Part shown: positions 10,030-19,884 of the stretch, in pieces
Position numbering within the stretch: the stretch's first letter is position 1
Layout of the letters: each line of letters begins with the position of its first letter
NCBI GenBank assembly: GCA_030295235.1
Contig: AP026128.1
Location: 1,054,001 to 1,118,000 of the forward strand
Length of the DNA stretch: 64,000 nt
Source: Fistulifera solaris
Taxonomy: Eukaryota > Bacillariophyta > Bacillariophyceae > Naviculales > Stauroneidaceae
Reading direction: 5' to 3'
Made by a program: the position numbers and the translations under genes
Notes under the pieces: generated by a model
Databases searched by the model: none
What the model saw: the letters and a program-made list of their open reading frames with translations, nothing else
Told to the model about the DNA's origin: nothing

Positions 10030-11331
10030 ATGACAATAGTTCCGCACTACGAGACCCTTGTTATATCGCTATTATTTTGCGTGACGCAAGCTGCTACTTT
10101 CTCCGCCGCGACGGCCTCGGTGTGGTCGAAAGTAGAAACAGGCCCGCCGGATGCCATTTTGGGGATTGCGCAAGCTTTTCGTGAATGTCAAGACGGTCGT
10201 AAAGTCAATGTCTGTGTGGGAGCGTATCGTGATACACAAGGAAAACCGTGGGTCTTGCCGACGGTCCGTGCGGCGGAACGGAAGCTGCTGGAGAATGATG
10301 ATCCGAAGGATTATTTGCCGATTGAAGGTGATGCGGGGTTCATTGCAGAAGCTGTCAAGTTTGCGTACGGTCAAAATGTCGACTTGTCGACAGTGGCGGC
10401 CGTACAAACATTGTCCGGAACCGGCGCTTGTCGGATTGGAGGGGAATTCCTTGCCCAGTTTCGGGAAAACAAAAACATTTACATTCCAACACCAACTTGG
10501 GGGAACCATTGGAAAATTTTTAAAGAGTGTGGTTTAGAGACTCATCCGTACCGTTACTATGATCGTTCTACGAATCGATTGGATTTGAATGGATTCATCG
10601 AAGATTTAGAGGCGGCACCAGAAGGATCGATTATTCTGTTGCATGCCTGTGCCCACAATCCCACTGGTTGTGATCCAACACTGGATCAATGGAAAAGGAT
10701 TGCTGATGCTCTCGAGCGAAAAGGTCATGTGGCGTTTTTTGATTCGGCGTATCAAGGTTTCGCTTCTGGAGACGCCGAAAGAGACGCCTCTGCTTTCCGG
10801 TATATCGCGGACCGCAAAACGATCCCCGTGCTTCTGGCGCAATCCTTTGCTAAAAACTTTGGCTTGTACGGAGAGCGCTGTGGTACGCTGTCCATGATTT
10901 GCTCTGACGAAGAAGAGCGTCAACGGCTACTGAGTCAACTGCGTTGTGTGATCCGACCTATGTACTCCTCGCCTCCTCGACACGGAAGCAGTATTGTGAA
11001 AACGGTCCTTTCTGATTCTCAGTTGGCGCCTCAATACTACGAAGAGTGTGCCACCATGGCCAACCGCATTCAAGCGATGCGCGAGCTACTGGTGAAAACG
11101 TTGGCTGAAGTCGGTTCGACACATGATTGGTCACATGTCTCGGAGCAAATCGGCATGTTTGCCTTTACGGGTATGTCCGAAGAAATGTGCGACCAGCTAA
11201 CGAAAGATTACGCTATCTATTTGACCCGAGATGGTCGTATCAGTATTGCCGGGTTGAATGATTCGAATATAAGATACGTTGCTGAGGCAATCCACGCGGT
11301 GACAGATGGAAAGAGCATTACAGGGAATTGA
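10030..11331 (+). CDS. Aspartate aminotransferase, probably plastid-targeted
   Basis: A 433-residue class I PLP-dependent aminotransferase that swaps amino groups between aspartate/oxaloacetate and glutamate/2-oxoglutarate. Motifs in order: NVCVGAYRD near 60, PTWGNHWKIF, HACAHNPTGCDP near 205, DSAYQGFASGD near 240 (PLP-contacting Asp and Tyr), and SFAKNFGLYGERCG near 275 with the Schiff-base Lys, then an Arg-rich segment to the C-terminus. The ATG at 10030 is chosen because it opens directly into a signal peptide (ETLVISLLFCVTQA) followed by ATFSA, a good ASAFAP-like cleavage site with Phe. That bipartite presequence predicts import into the complex plastid, where the enzyme would serve aspartate and nitrogen metabolism. 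No intron and no frame break. Family very secure, location inferred. Confidence 0.93.
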   Translation: MTIVPHYETLVISLLFCVTQAATFSAATASVWSKVETGPPDAILGIAQAFRECQDGRKVNVCVGAYRDTQGKPWVLPTVRAAERKLLENDDPKDYLPIEGDAGFIAEAVKFAYGQNVDLSTVAAVQTLSGTGACRIGGEFLAQFRENKNIYIPTPTWGNHWKIFKECGLETHPYRYYDRSTNRLDLNGFIEDLEAAPEGSIILLHACAHNPTGCDPTLDQWKRIADALERKGHVAFFDSAYQGFASGDAERDASAFRYIADRKTIPVLLAQSFAKNFGLYGERCGTLSMICSDEEERQRLLSQLRCVIRPMYSSPPRHGSSIVKTVLSDSQLAPQYYEECATMANRIQAMRELLVKTLAEVGSTHDWSHVSEQIGMFAFTGMSEEMCDQLTKDYAIYLTRDGRISIAGLNDSNIRYVAEAIHAVTDGKSITGN

Positions 11332-11489
11332 TGGCTCTCTAGGAAGAGAATAAAGAGTAGTAATAGAAGAATAATACTGGATACGAATTGTTGGCGTATA
11401 AAACAAAGGTGTGGTGACTCTCTAGCTGTACCTGTACCTGTAGTTGGCGTAGTCTAGGTCTACTGGAATAATTTTCAAAACAAAAAAAT

Positions 11490-11838
11490 GTGGGCGTGTG
11501 GTAATTTCACGTCTCCAGAAAATGTGGGGGTGTGGTACCGGTAATTGTTTCACGTCTCCAGAAAATGTGGGGGTGTGGCAATCTCACCTGTCCAGAAAAT
11601 ATGGGTATGTGGAAACTTCACGTGTCCAGAAAATGTGGGAGTGCGGTTTCTCAATTACCCAGATAATGTGAGTGTGTGGTTTTTCACGTATCCAGAAAAT
11701 GTGGGGGTATGGTTATATCACGTATCCAGAAAATGTGGGCGTTTGGTTATATCACGTATCCAGAAAATGTGGGGGTGTGGTAGTGTCACGTGTCCAGAAA
11801 ATGTGGGAGTGTGCTATTTTCATGTCACCGCAGAAAAT
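11490..11838. repeat. Minisatellite, about ten degenerate 30-43 bp units
   Basis: Tandem units share the core CCAGAAAATGTGGGNGTGTGG followed by a short variable spacer and CACGT. Units start near 11514, 11557, 11594, 11629, 11658, 11691, 11727, 11759 and 11795. Spacing varies between 30 and 43 bp and several units carry substitutions, so the array is old. A 108-codon frame crosses it, but its protein is only the translated repeat. Two more copies of the same unit lie inverted at 58317-58375, showing that this is a dispersed family. Confidence 0.9.
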
Positions 11839-12108
11839 CTTGACGCTCCCTTTTTTCGTAAACTGAAATGACGCTCCGCGCCGATGAGACCCACTTCGCT
11901 GAAAAGGAGCGAAGTAAAACATGTTTCCTCTTTTATTGCTAAAGTGTGATCAAACGTAAGAAAAGGAGCTAAATATGACTGATCGAAACTGTGGTACCAT
12001 CGCCGATGCTGAAACGGCTTCACAATGCGATCGTGACGGAACGTTCACGTAAGCTCATTTCTTTGCGACACACTTCGAACAGCTTTGAAGTAAAAGACAA
12101 GCAAAGGA

Positions 12109-12972
12109 ATGACTTTTCGCTCTTGCGCTAGTTGCAACCGATGGTTGACGAAAACAAGCTTTTCGGAATATCAGTGGGAAAAGGGAATTGGTGGTTGTAT
12201 TTGCGACTCCTGCACGGGAGACGCTAATCAAACGAGCCGCAGAAACAACGCAAATAGTGCAACGTTCCTCAATCAAGATCTTGACAAGCCTTTCGCCGAA
12301 GGCGCCTTTCGTTGGGTAGCCAAAGGCACTTACACTGACGGACAACGTCGTGGCGAAGCTTGCGTTTGCAAATGGTTTAAGACAGGTCACGTCATGGAGA
12401 CTCATTTCTACGACAGCGATCTGAAAACTTCGAATGAAGCCATCCGTCTCATCACGAAATGGAATGATGCAAAATTGATCGATCGCACAATCAAAGTGAA
12501 TCTCCCCGAAGTGTGGGTTTTCTCGAAGAAGAGTGGCGAGTGGGCAGGCAAGAAGGTCCTTCAAGAACCTTTCATTGAAAACTATCAAAAGTTCAATTCG
12601 AATTCTGGATGGGCCGACGACAGCTTTCCGTGGGCCCGCGTCATGCAAGCCCTATCGCACTTCTCTTACCACATGTCTGGTGGGATCACGTTGCTTTGTG
12701 ACTTACAGGGAGGCGTTTACAAAAACGGAGTTGTTTTGACCGATCCCGTCATCTTGTCGACTACTCGTGAATACGGACCGACCGATCTCGGATCGCAAGG
12801 CATTAGTTCCTTCTTCAGCAGCCATGTCTGCAACGAATACTGTCGCAAAGAGTGGCGCCGTCCTCGAGATCAGAATCGCTATTTCAAAAAAACGGCTCGC
12901 ACTTCCATGGAACATCACGTCCCCATTCGCCCGAGTCGTCCCCACATGTCCATGGGTCCTATTTACGAGTAG
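12109..12972 (+). CDS. Alpha-kinase with N-terminal zinc finger, copy 1
   Basis: A 287-residue atypical (alpha) protein kinase, the family of eEF2 kinase and myosin heavy chain kinase. The N-terminal 35 residues form a putative zinc finger: C6-x2-C9, then the signature FSEYQW-KG, and C32-x2-C35. The spacing and the aromatic/Gln/Lys-Gly core resemble the Stc1-type finger. The alpha-kinase domain fills residues ~60-265: FAEGAFRWVAKGTY (start of N-lobe), ACVCKWFK with the nucleotide-binding Lys, VLQEPFIENYQKFN, LLCDLQGGVY, LTDPVI, and YGPTDLGSQGI-FF with H-x-CNEYC, the structural zinc site at the C-lobe end. The frame is intact from start to stop. It sits ~550 bp upstream of a close paralogue, so the pair is a tandem duplication. 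Substrate unknown. Confidence 0.88.
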   Translation: MTFRSCASCNRWLTKTSFSEYQWEKGIGGCICDSCTGDANQTSRRNNANSATFLNQDLDKPFAEGAFRWVAKGTYTDGQRRGEACVCKWFKTGHVMETHFYDSDLKTSNEAIRLITKWNDAKLIDRTIKVNLPEVWVFSKKSGEWAGKKVLQEPFIENYQKFNSNSGWADDSFPWARVMQALSHFSYHMSGGITLLCDLQGGVYKNGVVLTDPVILSTTREYGPTDLGSQGISSFFSSHVCNEYCRKEWRRPRDQNRYFKKTARTSMEHHVPIRPSRPHMSMGPIYE

Positions 12973-13517
12973 GAGATCAACCGTTTGTTTTAGAAAATTG
13001 TGTGCTTGCTTGTGAGAAGTTGACGATGATTATTTAGGGAATAGTGCTGTAGATCAAGTCGGAATCAACGGCTTTTAAAAACTAAATTTCTTTAAACCTT
13101 AGGTTTTGGCTCTACTTGTATCTGTTGCTTTTTACTAAATACACCATAGATGCTACGTCCGCGTCAACCGCATTTTTTGAATGGTCGAGAACATGTGTTT
13201 GCTCGTCGAGGTATTGAGAAACAAGACATGGTGCGTAAATATGGCATGGAGAAGCTAATTCCTCTATCTCGGAATAGTGTATCTAGTCTACGTACTGGCG
13301 CTGCTCGCTTTTTGTGTCTCTGCGTCCTCGACAAAGTAATCACACGAAGCGACCCAGTTTCAGCGATTTTCCCGCATACCCCAAAAGTAGTGACAACCTC
13401 GAAACGGAAGGGCGTTGGTGCAATCACAACAAAGTCTGAACAAATCGTGGTCAACCGCAAACGAACAACCCAAAAAGCTCACAAAAAATATCGAGAGGCG
13501 AGAGTGATAGCGTGAAA
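12973..13517. other. Gap between the two alpha-kinase genes
   Basis: Holds the 3' end of copy 1 and the promoter of copy 2. A 121-codon frame at 13150-13515 has no homology that I recognise and has an overlapping antisense frame of similar length, so I do not call it a gene. Confidence 0.4.
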
Positions 13518-14536
13518 ATGGCGTCCCGCACATGTAAGAGTTGCGATCACTCATTGAAACGATCATCATACACGGACTATCAATGGAGCAAGGGAAACGG
13601 AAATTCAAACTGCAGCACTTGCCTGGTAACCAAAACTAACCATCGATCAAGCTCCAGTAAGTCGACTTGCCAAGGGGCACGTCGCAGTCCTCTCGTCACG
13701 ACAGCGCGAGTCGAGCAACCTCGACGACCATCCCGACTGCTAATCACAAGAGCTCCAGTAAAGCTACCAGTACAGTCACCTCACTGACGAATGCGACCCA
13801 AACAGCCCGTCTTAACAAGTCCCATAGAGCGACGATTCCCACCGAGGCTCTGAATAACCCTTTTGCTGAAGGCACATTTCGCTGGGTCGCCAAAGGCACT
13901 TACACCGATGGGCCACGTCTCGGAGAGCCATGTGTTTGCAAGTGGTTCAAAACAGGTCATGTCATGGAGGCGCAGTTTTTCGATACCGACTTGAAAACAT
14001 CCAAACAAGCCATTCGTCTTATTACGGAATGGAACGATGCGAAATTGATTGACCGCATGGTCAAAGTAAATCTTCCCGGAGTATGGACCTTCACTAGTGA
14101 CAGTAAGTGGGCGGGAAGAAAGGTCCTCCAAGAACCCTTCATCGAACATTACCAAAAATTCAATTCAAACTCCGGATGGGCGGATGATAGCTTTCCGTGG
14201 GCTCGCGTCATGCAAGGTCTATCCCACTTTTCCTATCACGCTTCCGGTGGAAAGACACTGCTCTGCGACTTACAGGGAGGTGTTTACAAGAACGGAGTAG
14301 TCTTGACCGATCCCGTCATCATGTCGAAGACTCGCGAATATGGACCGACGGATTTGGGACCCCGTGGAATCAGTTCCTTCTTTAGCAGTCATGTCTGCAG
14401 CGACTACTGTCGCAAAGATTGGCGACGTCCCAGTGACCAGACCCGTTACTACCCGCGAACGTCTCACACTTCCATGGAACATCATGTCCCCACCCGTACG
14501 AGCCGTCCCAATATGACGATGACTTCTTACAAATAA
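13518..14536 (+). CDS. Alpha-kinase with N-terminal zinc finger, copy 2 (spliced)
   Basis: A paralogue of the gene at 12109. The start ATG at 13518 opens a zinc finger (RTCKSC, YTDYQWSKG, CSTC) in a different frame from the kinase domain. A GTAAGT...GAG intron at 13657-13715 (59 nt, equal in length to an intron in the HFM1 gene of this window) joins the two, giving 320 codons. The finger is followed by a Ser/Thr/Lys-rich linker of ~45 residues that copy 1 lacks. The kinase domain matches copy 1 closely: FAEGTFRWVAKGTY, CVCKWFKTGHVME, LLCDLQGGVYKNG, LTDPVI, YGPTDLG and HVCSDYC. Both copies end with a short Arg/Pro/Met-rich tail. The intron is predicted, and a plain frame break in the linker is the alternative. 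Confidence 0.83.
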
Positions 14537-14639
14537 AAATCAGCTCGACTAAAGTTTTCAAGAAAAGTAAATTGCAGACTGATAACTTCAAACCGTTTGT
14601 CTTCGCTGCGCAATACACTGTATTCACTGTAGCGGCCAT

Positions 14640-14804
14640 GTTTAGGATGAATAATGCCGCAAGGAATGGCAGCGTCCTAAAGATCTGAAACGTTAATGCG
14701 CACTACGTTGCGGTATAACCATGGAGAACGAGCAGGCTGGACGGCCCGTTCTCTCCGGCGCTGGTCGTCCCAACATGTCGCTTGGTCATGTTAGCAAGGC
14801 ATAA
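14640..14804 (+). pseudogene. Relic of a third alpha-kinase copy (3' end only)
   Basis: Just downstream of copy 2, the sequence again resembles the last ~55 codons of the alpha-kinases. It has S-G-H-V where the others have SSHV, then CRKEWQRP (copies: CRKEWRRP and CRKDWRRP), then after divergence CGTCCCAACATG coding RPNMS, and a stop at 14802-14804 that lines up with the ends of copies 1 and 2. Stops interrupt it after SGHV and after KDLKR, and no start, zinc finger or N-lobe is present. The cluster therefore once held at least three genes, and this one has decayed. Confidence 0.75.
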
Positions 14805-15087
14805 TTCCCCCTTTGGCTTACGACACCTTTATGAATTTATCATTCAAGTCACAGTTTTGTCCCATAACTGTCGAGAAGCTTACAAAAATTTGCTAGGAAT
14901 TGGGTATAACTCGTGCAGTCTTCGATTTTCGCCTCAAAGTTCTTCGAAGTTCGAGTTCGCACAGACGAAATTCGTTGAAACATTTCATTCCATGTCGTGT
15001 GACACGCAGGAGCAAACCATATTCGTTTCTCCAACAATTTTAAATCAATCCAATAATAATATCATCATCATCGTTGTCTCCGTCACC

Positions 15088-15390
15088 ATGCCCAGTCTCG
15101 AAAAACTCATTTACATTCCTCACGGCCGTGTGAACGAACATCCTTTGACGATGGTTCTCATGGTCGACGGCGAAGCGTTCGGCAAATACAAGAAAGATCA
15201 CAGTATTCCTCTGGCGGAAGTAGTCGATTCCTTCGATGTGCTCAAATACGAAAATCCCGGAACAGCTGGTTTATTGAATAAGCCCTCTTATCAAGAGCTC
15301 AATGATGTCTTCGGGACGACCGACGAGTACAAGATTGTCGAGTACATGTTGGAATATGGGACGCTCAGCGGACACGTGCGTTCTTCTTGA
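15088..15390 (+). CDS. Single-domain SBDS-like protein (RTC3/YHR087W type)
   Basis: A 100-residue protein made only of the N-terminal SBDS fold. Motifs: LIYIPHGRVNEH, FDVLKYENPGTAG, LLNKPSYQELNDVFGT (the most conserved SBDS block, where a GxLxxxSxxELxxxFGT pattern is usual) and a C-terminal helix EYKIVEYMLEYG. Full SBDS proteins (ribosome maturation, release of eIF6) have three domains and ~250 residues. This size and architecture match the stand-alone SBDS-domain proteins of fungi and other eukaryotes, linked to RNA metabolism and stress in yeast. I take the ATG at 15088 because the domain starts there. An in-frame extension back to 14782 exists but is AT-rich and unlike protein. Confidence 0.85.
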   Translation: MPSLEKLIYIPHGRVNEHPLTMVLMVDGEAFGKYKKDHSIPLAEVVDSFDVLKYENPGTAGLLNKPSYQELNDVFGTTDEYKIVEYMLEYGTLSGHVRSS

Positions 15391-15994
15391 GTAGGCTGCT
15401 TGCTTTTATAGGATAAAGCTGTATAAGCACTAAGGTTATGAACATAAATAATTGTACAAAGTATTACTCCGTATTGCTTTTTTTCCCTATGTTTGTGAGC
15501 ACACGCTTTTGCTGCGTCCATCGCATCGATAAATAATGTCGGGACTCGATACCAGTGAAATGAGTCGTCGTCGCGTACCAAACCAGATTACACTTGACGC
15601 CATAATAGAAAGTAATACCAGATACCAGAGCAATGGATGCAAAATGCAAAATGCAATCTGTGATTGATGTATGCATCTTCAAACGCTACTGCAGTTCATT
15701 ATGTTGCGACATTGATAAATCAAGGAGATTGCATTAGCACGACGTATAAAATTATTGAAGATAAGAAGTCAAAACCAGAATAATTCGTGGCTGAAATGCG
15801 GTCACGATTAAAGGTCATGTTCACTTTGACTAATAGTAAATGCGGAATAAAAGGATTGCTGGACTTTCGTTATGAATAAACGAGACTTGCGCTTCAAAGG
15901 ATGCTAAGAGTAATTTTACTTTGGTGTTGATCGATTTGAGATTACAATCTTGCGAAAACTCGTATTTTGGAAGTAGTCTATCTCGCAAGCTCCT
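15391..15994. other. Gene-free gap with one dispersed repeat copy
   Basis: AT-rich sequence after the SBDS-like gene. The only structure is a copy of a short dispersed repeat at about 15778-15835: ATTC-GTG-CTGAAATGC-GTCACG, then CACTTTGACTAATAGTA 22 bp later. The same pair of motifs recurs near 37446, 37664 and 39616. No gene is supported. Confidence 0.5.
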
Positions 15995-17155
15995 TGCTTC
16001 GTGACCATCATGTTTAATAAAACTTTGATCCAAACAGTTGGTTCTACCAATCCACGACTGGATTTCAGTCAAGAGACTCAATCAATCCTTCTGTACACGC
16101 ATCCTGCGGCGCTTAGTTTTTGACTTTTTTCGCGTTTGATTATAGTCTCATCTATCTATCTATTTATCTATCTATTTATAATAGCGCGCTGTGTCCGTGT
16201 GTGTGTGTGTGTGTGTGTGTTTGTGTCACGTAACGTAACGTAACGCTGGTCCCGGGTGTCTGAATCACGGGTGTGACGCTATCCCCGGGGATCGAGCCCC
16301 CGCTTGCGGGAAGGGCGAGAACGAAAAAAGCTCCCCACATGGCCGCAGGCGGGCTAGTTATAATAATAAACTGAAAGCTAGTTATGCTCTCATCTTGGAA
16401 TTTCGCACAACTGCGATTTCAGCCGGCAATATCTTCGAGTCCTGACCTTCATGTTTTTACTATCATCCAAACAGTTGGTTCTACCAATCCACGACTGGAT
16501 TTCAGTCAAGAGACTCAATCAATTCTGTTGTACACGCAGTCTGCAGCGCTTAGTTTTTGACTTTTTTCGCGTTTGATTATAGTCTCATTACAATGATAGA
16601 TCTTAAGTTAATCATGCTCTAACCTTGGAATTTCGCGCAATTGCGATTTCAGCCGGCAATGTCTTCGAGTCCTGACCTTCATGTTTCTACTATGACCCAA
16701 ACAGTTGGTTCTACCAATCCACGACTGGATTTCAGTCAAGAGACTCAATCAATCCTTCTGTACCCGCAGCCTGCACCGCTTAGTTTTTGACTTTTTTCGC
16801 GTTTGATTATAGTCTCATTATAATAATAAACTGAAAGCTAGTTATGCTCTCATCTTGGAATTTCGCACAACTGCGATTTCAGCCGGCAATATCTTCGAGT
16901 CCTGACCTTCATGTTTTTACTATGACCCAAACAGTCGGTTCTACCAACCCACGACTGGATTTCAGTCAAGAGACTCAATCAATTCTGTTGTACACGCAGT
17001 CTGCAGCGCTTAGTTTTTGACTTTTTTCGCGTTTGATTATAGTCTCATTACAATGATAGATCTTAAGTTAATCATGCTCTAACCTTGGAATTTCGCGCAA
17101 TTGCGATTTCAGCCGGCAATGTCTTCGAGTCCTGACCTTCATGTTGTTACTATTT
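15995..17155. repeat. Tandem array of ~230 bp units with alternating types
   Basis: Four full or nearly full units plus a diverged first one. Unit starts fall near 16355, 16590, 16821 and 17051, with the older partial unit at 15995-16147. Each unit has GGAATTTCGC-CAA-TGCGATTTCAGCCGGCAAT, TCCTGACCTTCATGTT, AACAGTTGGTTCTACCAA, CACGACTGGATTTCAGTCA, and TTTTTGACTTTTTTCGCG. Units 1 and 3 share one variant (AATAAACTGAAAGCTAG), units 2 and 4 another (GATAGATCTTAAGTTAATC), so the array behaves as a ~460 bp higher-order repeat. No open frame spans it. Confidence 0.9.
16148..16354. repeat. ~207 bp segment interrupting the array: microsatellites plus GC-rich block
   Basis: Comparing the first unit with the junction at 16815-16830 shows extra DNA between AGTCTCAT and TATAATAATAAAC. 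The extra DNA contains CTAT repeats (16148-16180), a (GT)n run (16197-16220), CGTAA repeats (16227-16244), and a GC-rich stretch (16246-16350) that includes GGGATCGAGCCC, which resembles a pol III B box (GGTTCGANNCC) with a mismatch. No matching tRNA arms are visible, so I do not call a tRNA. Confidence 0.6.
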
Positions 17156-17528
17156 ATTCGCTTGCATGATTTATACTTTATGACTTTTTTAGTCGTTACT
17201 AGGGGAGTCCGCACGGCGCCACTAGCGCTCTTATTCCACAATGGTTATTACTACCTCTCTAGTAATTCGGTCTAGACTACAGTAAATACGGAGTAAAAAA
17301 TACCCTTACGGAGCAACAAAGATGGTTCGATCGGTTAGGGCTAAGGTTTAGCCAGAAACTCACCCCGCACGACTGACACTCCTCCTCCTCTCGCTCTTCG
17401 GGACGCGACGCAATGCAACGCAATAATGATCTCTGCTGCTAATGTTGTTATCACTTTTCACCGCTCTACATGCAACAATGAAATGATTATTTTGTCGTAT
17501 TCATCATAAATTCATTCATCATCTTACC
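17156..17528. other. Gap upstream of the CC2D1-like gene
   Basis: 373 bp between the repeat array and the start codon. It carries the promoter. Short motifs such as TACGGAGTAAAAAATAC appear, but I can assign no function. Confidence 0.35.
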
Positions 17529-19881
17529 ATGGCGTCCCAGGAGCAAATATTGGACTTAAAACGCAAGGCGTTGGCTTGCAAAAGAGAGGGAGACATTGAG
17601 GCGGCCAAGTCGTACCTCCGGCAGGCCAAGCAACTCGAACAAAAATGCAGCTGCCGAAACGAATCAAGAAAAGTCTCCTTCTCAAGTTGAAAAACAACAA
17701 CAGGAAATGCCAGCATGCAGAGCTACCGTTCAACAGGAAGATGTCACTGACGATGTCGTGGATCAAGAGGAAGACGATAATGATGACGCCCCACGCTACG
17801 AAGATCCAGTCAACAAGGCCATCGATGAAGCTAATTTGGAAGAGCTAGACCACAAAGACGTCCGATTTTCCGACACTGAACTAATAGACTATGAGGCCAT
17901 GCAGGATATGAGAGAAATTATGAGCGAACAGTTTCCCACAGAAGCATTTTATCAAGAACGAATATTGGCGAACAAACGAGCGGCACTCGAGAAAAAGCAG
18001 AACAATGATATTCCGGCTGCCAAACAACGTCTCGTGATTGCCAAACAGCTAGAGAAAGCGTACACAATACTGTTTCAGACGTCACAAGTCGACCAGGAAG
18101 ATGATGGAGAAGATTATAGTTTACTCGATGAATTATTCGCTGCGGATGGTGCGCACTCGGAAAATGACGACGGATTTTTTGAGCAGCTGTTTGGAAAATC
18201 GGCGACAGTTCTAGAACTGGATGACTTGGATGATATGGATGCAGCGTTGCTGAAAGATATGATGGATGCTGGTATGCAAGTTCCCAGTGTCGAAGAGGTG
18301 ATGCAATCGGCTGAGGAACGGAAAGTCGCTGCAGTGGCTTTCAAGAAGGACGGTAATCTGGAAGCAGCAAAGGCAGCGTTGCTCGAGTCAAAGCGATTGA
18401 CCGGTAAAGCCAATCAGCTGTCGACTCTTTTGCGAGCGATTGAAAACGGAGTATCAGAAGAACTGGATCCGGAAGTTGCGCTTGGAGATCTGTTGAAAGC
18501 GGGCGACGAAAAGAAGGTGCAATCAAAGATTAAAGAAGAAGTATCGCCGACAAAGAGGCTATTGTCTTCTGCAGAGTACAGAGAACAAGCTGTGAAACTT
18601 AAACAATTAGGAAATAAAGACGCGGCTATTGCTGCGTTACGATTGTACAGAGAGGCCCTGGCTGAAGAGGAGAAAGCGAAAGTCGCTGCACAAAAGAAGG
18701 AGTGGATTATTGAGCTACAGAAGGAAGCTGCTCTAGCACACGAGCAAGCCCGAAGATTTGTGTATTATACTCGCTTTATGGATGAAAAGGTTGGATCCGC
18801 AATGACTTCGGCCTGGAGACTTTACGCCGAGTCATGCTCGTCTCACGCAAAGGACTTGAGTTTGGGCGTCGAGTCGGCTTCTTTTCGACTAGGACGACGA
18901 CTGGAGAAGAACGGTTTACGATCGATCGCAGATTCGGAATACAATTTCTTGGGAAAGTCATGCGACCCGAGTGAATGTCGGATCGAAGTATCGATTCTCG
19001 AACTGATAGATTTACACAACAACAAGCGTTTGTGTGAAGCAGTTGGGGCAGCCCCTGAGAAAAATTCTGAGGGACAAGAGCTCAATCTGCCGAATGCAAC
19101 ATCCATTCGGGTAGTGATGATAATTCACCTTCCTCGAAGTGCTGAGGTCGCAGATGAAAGCGAGCAAATCCTGACCTTTACAGCCAATTTATTATCAAAT
19201 GATACGAAGAAGTACATCTTTGGTCCATCGCAATACATTCACGCGGAACGAGGTACAAGTCGTTTTGCGAAGTTATTTGCTCGTCGACTATCCCGAAGGC
19301 GATGCGTTGCCATTGAGGTAATCTACTCTCAAACGATTGTGACGAAAGGCTTATTTTCGACATCCTCAACGACGGAAGAGATCTCGCTGGGCTCGGCTGC
19401 GTTCGAGCTGACAGCGTTGCAAGAGAAGAACTTCATTGCAATGGATCTCCCTCTGTTTGAAGCACGGCGAGAAGTAGGAGGCAAGCTCCGTTTAGCCATT
19501 CGATCTGGCTCGCCGTTTGGTGAAGCATCGAATGTATCCACCGACGGTGGCCAAGAAGAATCAACTGACCCTGGTCAAAGTCCTAATTTTTGGAGAACTA
19601 TTCGCAACTGGTATTTTTTTAGATCTTTTCGGTCGTCCTATCGTAAGGATGAACAAAATAGCATTGTAATTTTGACACAAAGTGTAAATAATGGCGGTTC
19701 GATTTCTTTTCCACCGTACTTAGCTTTTTCCGTGACTGGCCAGTCTTGCAGCTTGTGTTTTATGCGTTCCGCCGTTTTTTTTTTGCACAGCAAAAATTGC
19801 AACATTACAAATGATTGCAAATGCAAATGCTTTCTACCATCAGTCTTCGTTCTTCGTGCCACAATAATTACGAAAAGATAA
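17529..19881 (+). CDS. CC2D1/Lgd-like protein: DM14 repeats and C2 domain
   Basis: Starts at ATG 17529 with MASQEQILDLKRKALACKREGD, a DM14 repeat. The frame changes at the A run 17641-17645, where one A fewer joins LEQ to NAAAETN and gives 784 codons. Further DM14-like helices are at QRLVIAKQLEKA, ERKVAAVAFKKDGNLEAAK and EYREQAVKLKQLGNKDAAI. A C2-like domain follows at about 490-690 (IEVSILELIDLHN..., then AAFELTALQEKNFIAMDLPLF). The DM14 plus C2 architecture is that of CC2D1A/Lgd, which binds ESCRT-III (Snf7/CHMP4) and tunes endosomal membrane remodelling. The last ~75 residues after RTIRNWYFF look unlike protein, so a missed intron or an earlier end is possible. The next gene starts 3 bp beyond the stop. 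Confidence 0.75.
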
Positions 19882-19884
19882 AAA

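Noticed and set aside
11545-11871. A 108-codon frame across the minisatellite
   Set aside because: It is a translation of tandem repeats that happen to lack stops; units vary in length and shift the frame freely elsewhere.
13150-13515. A frame of 121 codons between the alpha-kinases
   Set aside because: Overlapped by an antisense frame of equal quality, no motif, and it lies where the promoter of copy 2 is expected.
13657-13715. Counting the frame change in alpha-kinase copy 2 as another run error
   Set aside because: There is no long run there, and a GTAAGT...AG intron of 59 nt restores the frame exactly.
16246-16350. Possible tRNA gene in the GC-rich block
   Set aside because: Only a B-box-like motif; no A box, acceptor stem or anticodon arm can be folded from what I see.
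15995-17155. CRISPR-like array
   Set aside because: Units are ~230 bp, directly adjacent and without unique spacers, in a eukaryotic nuclear context.
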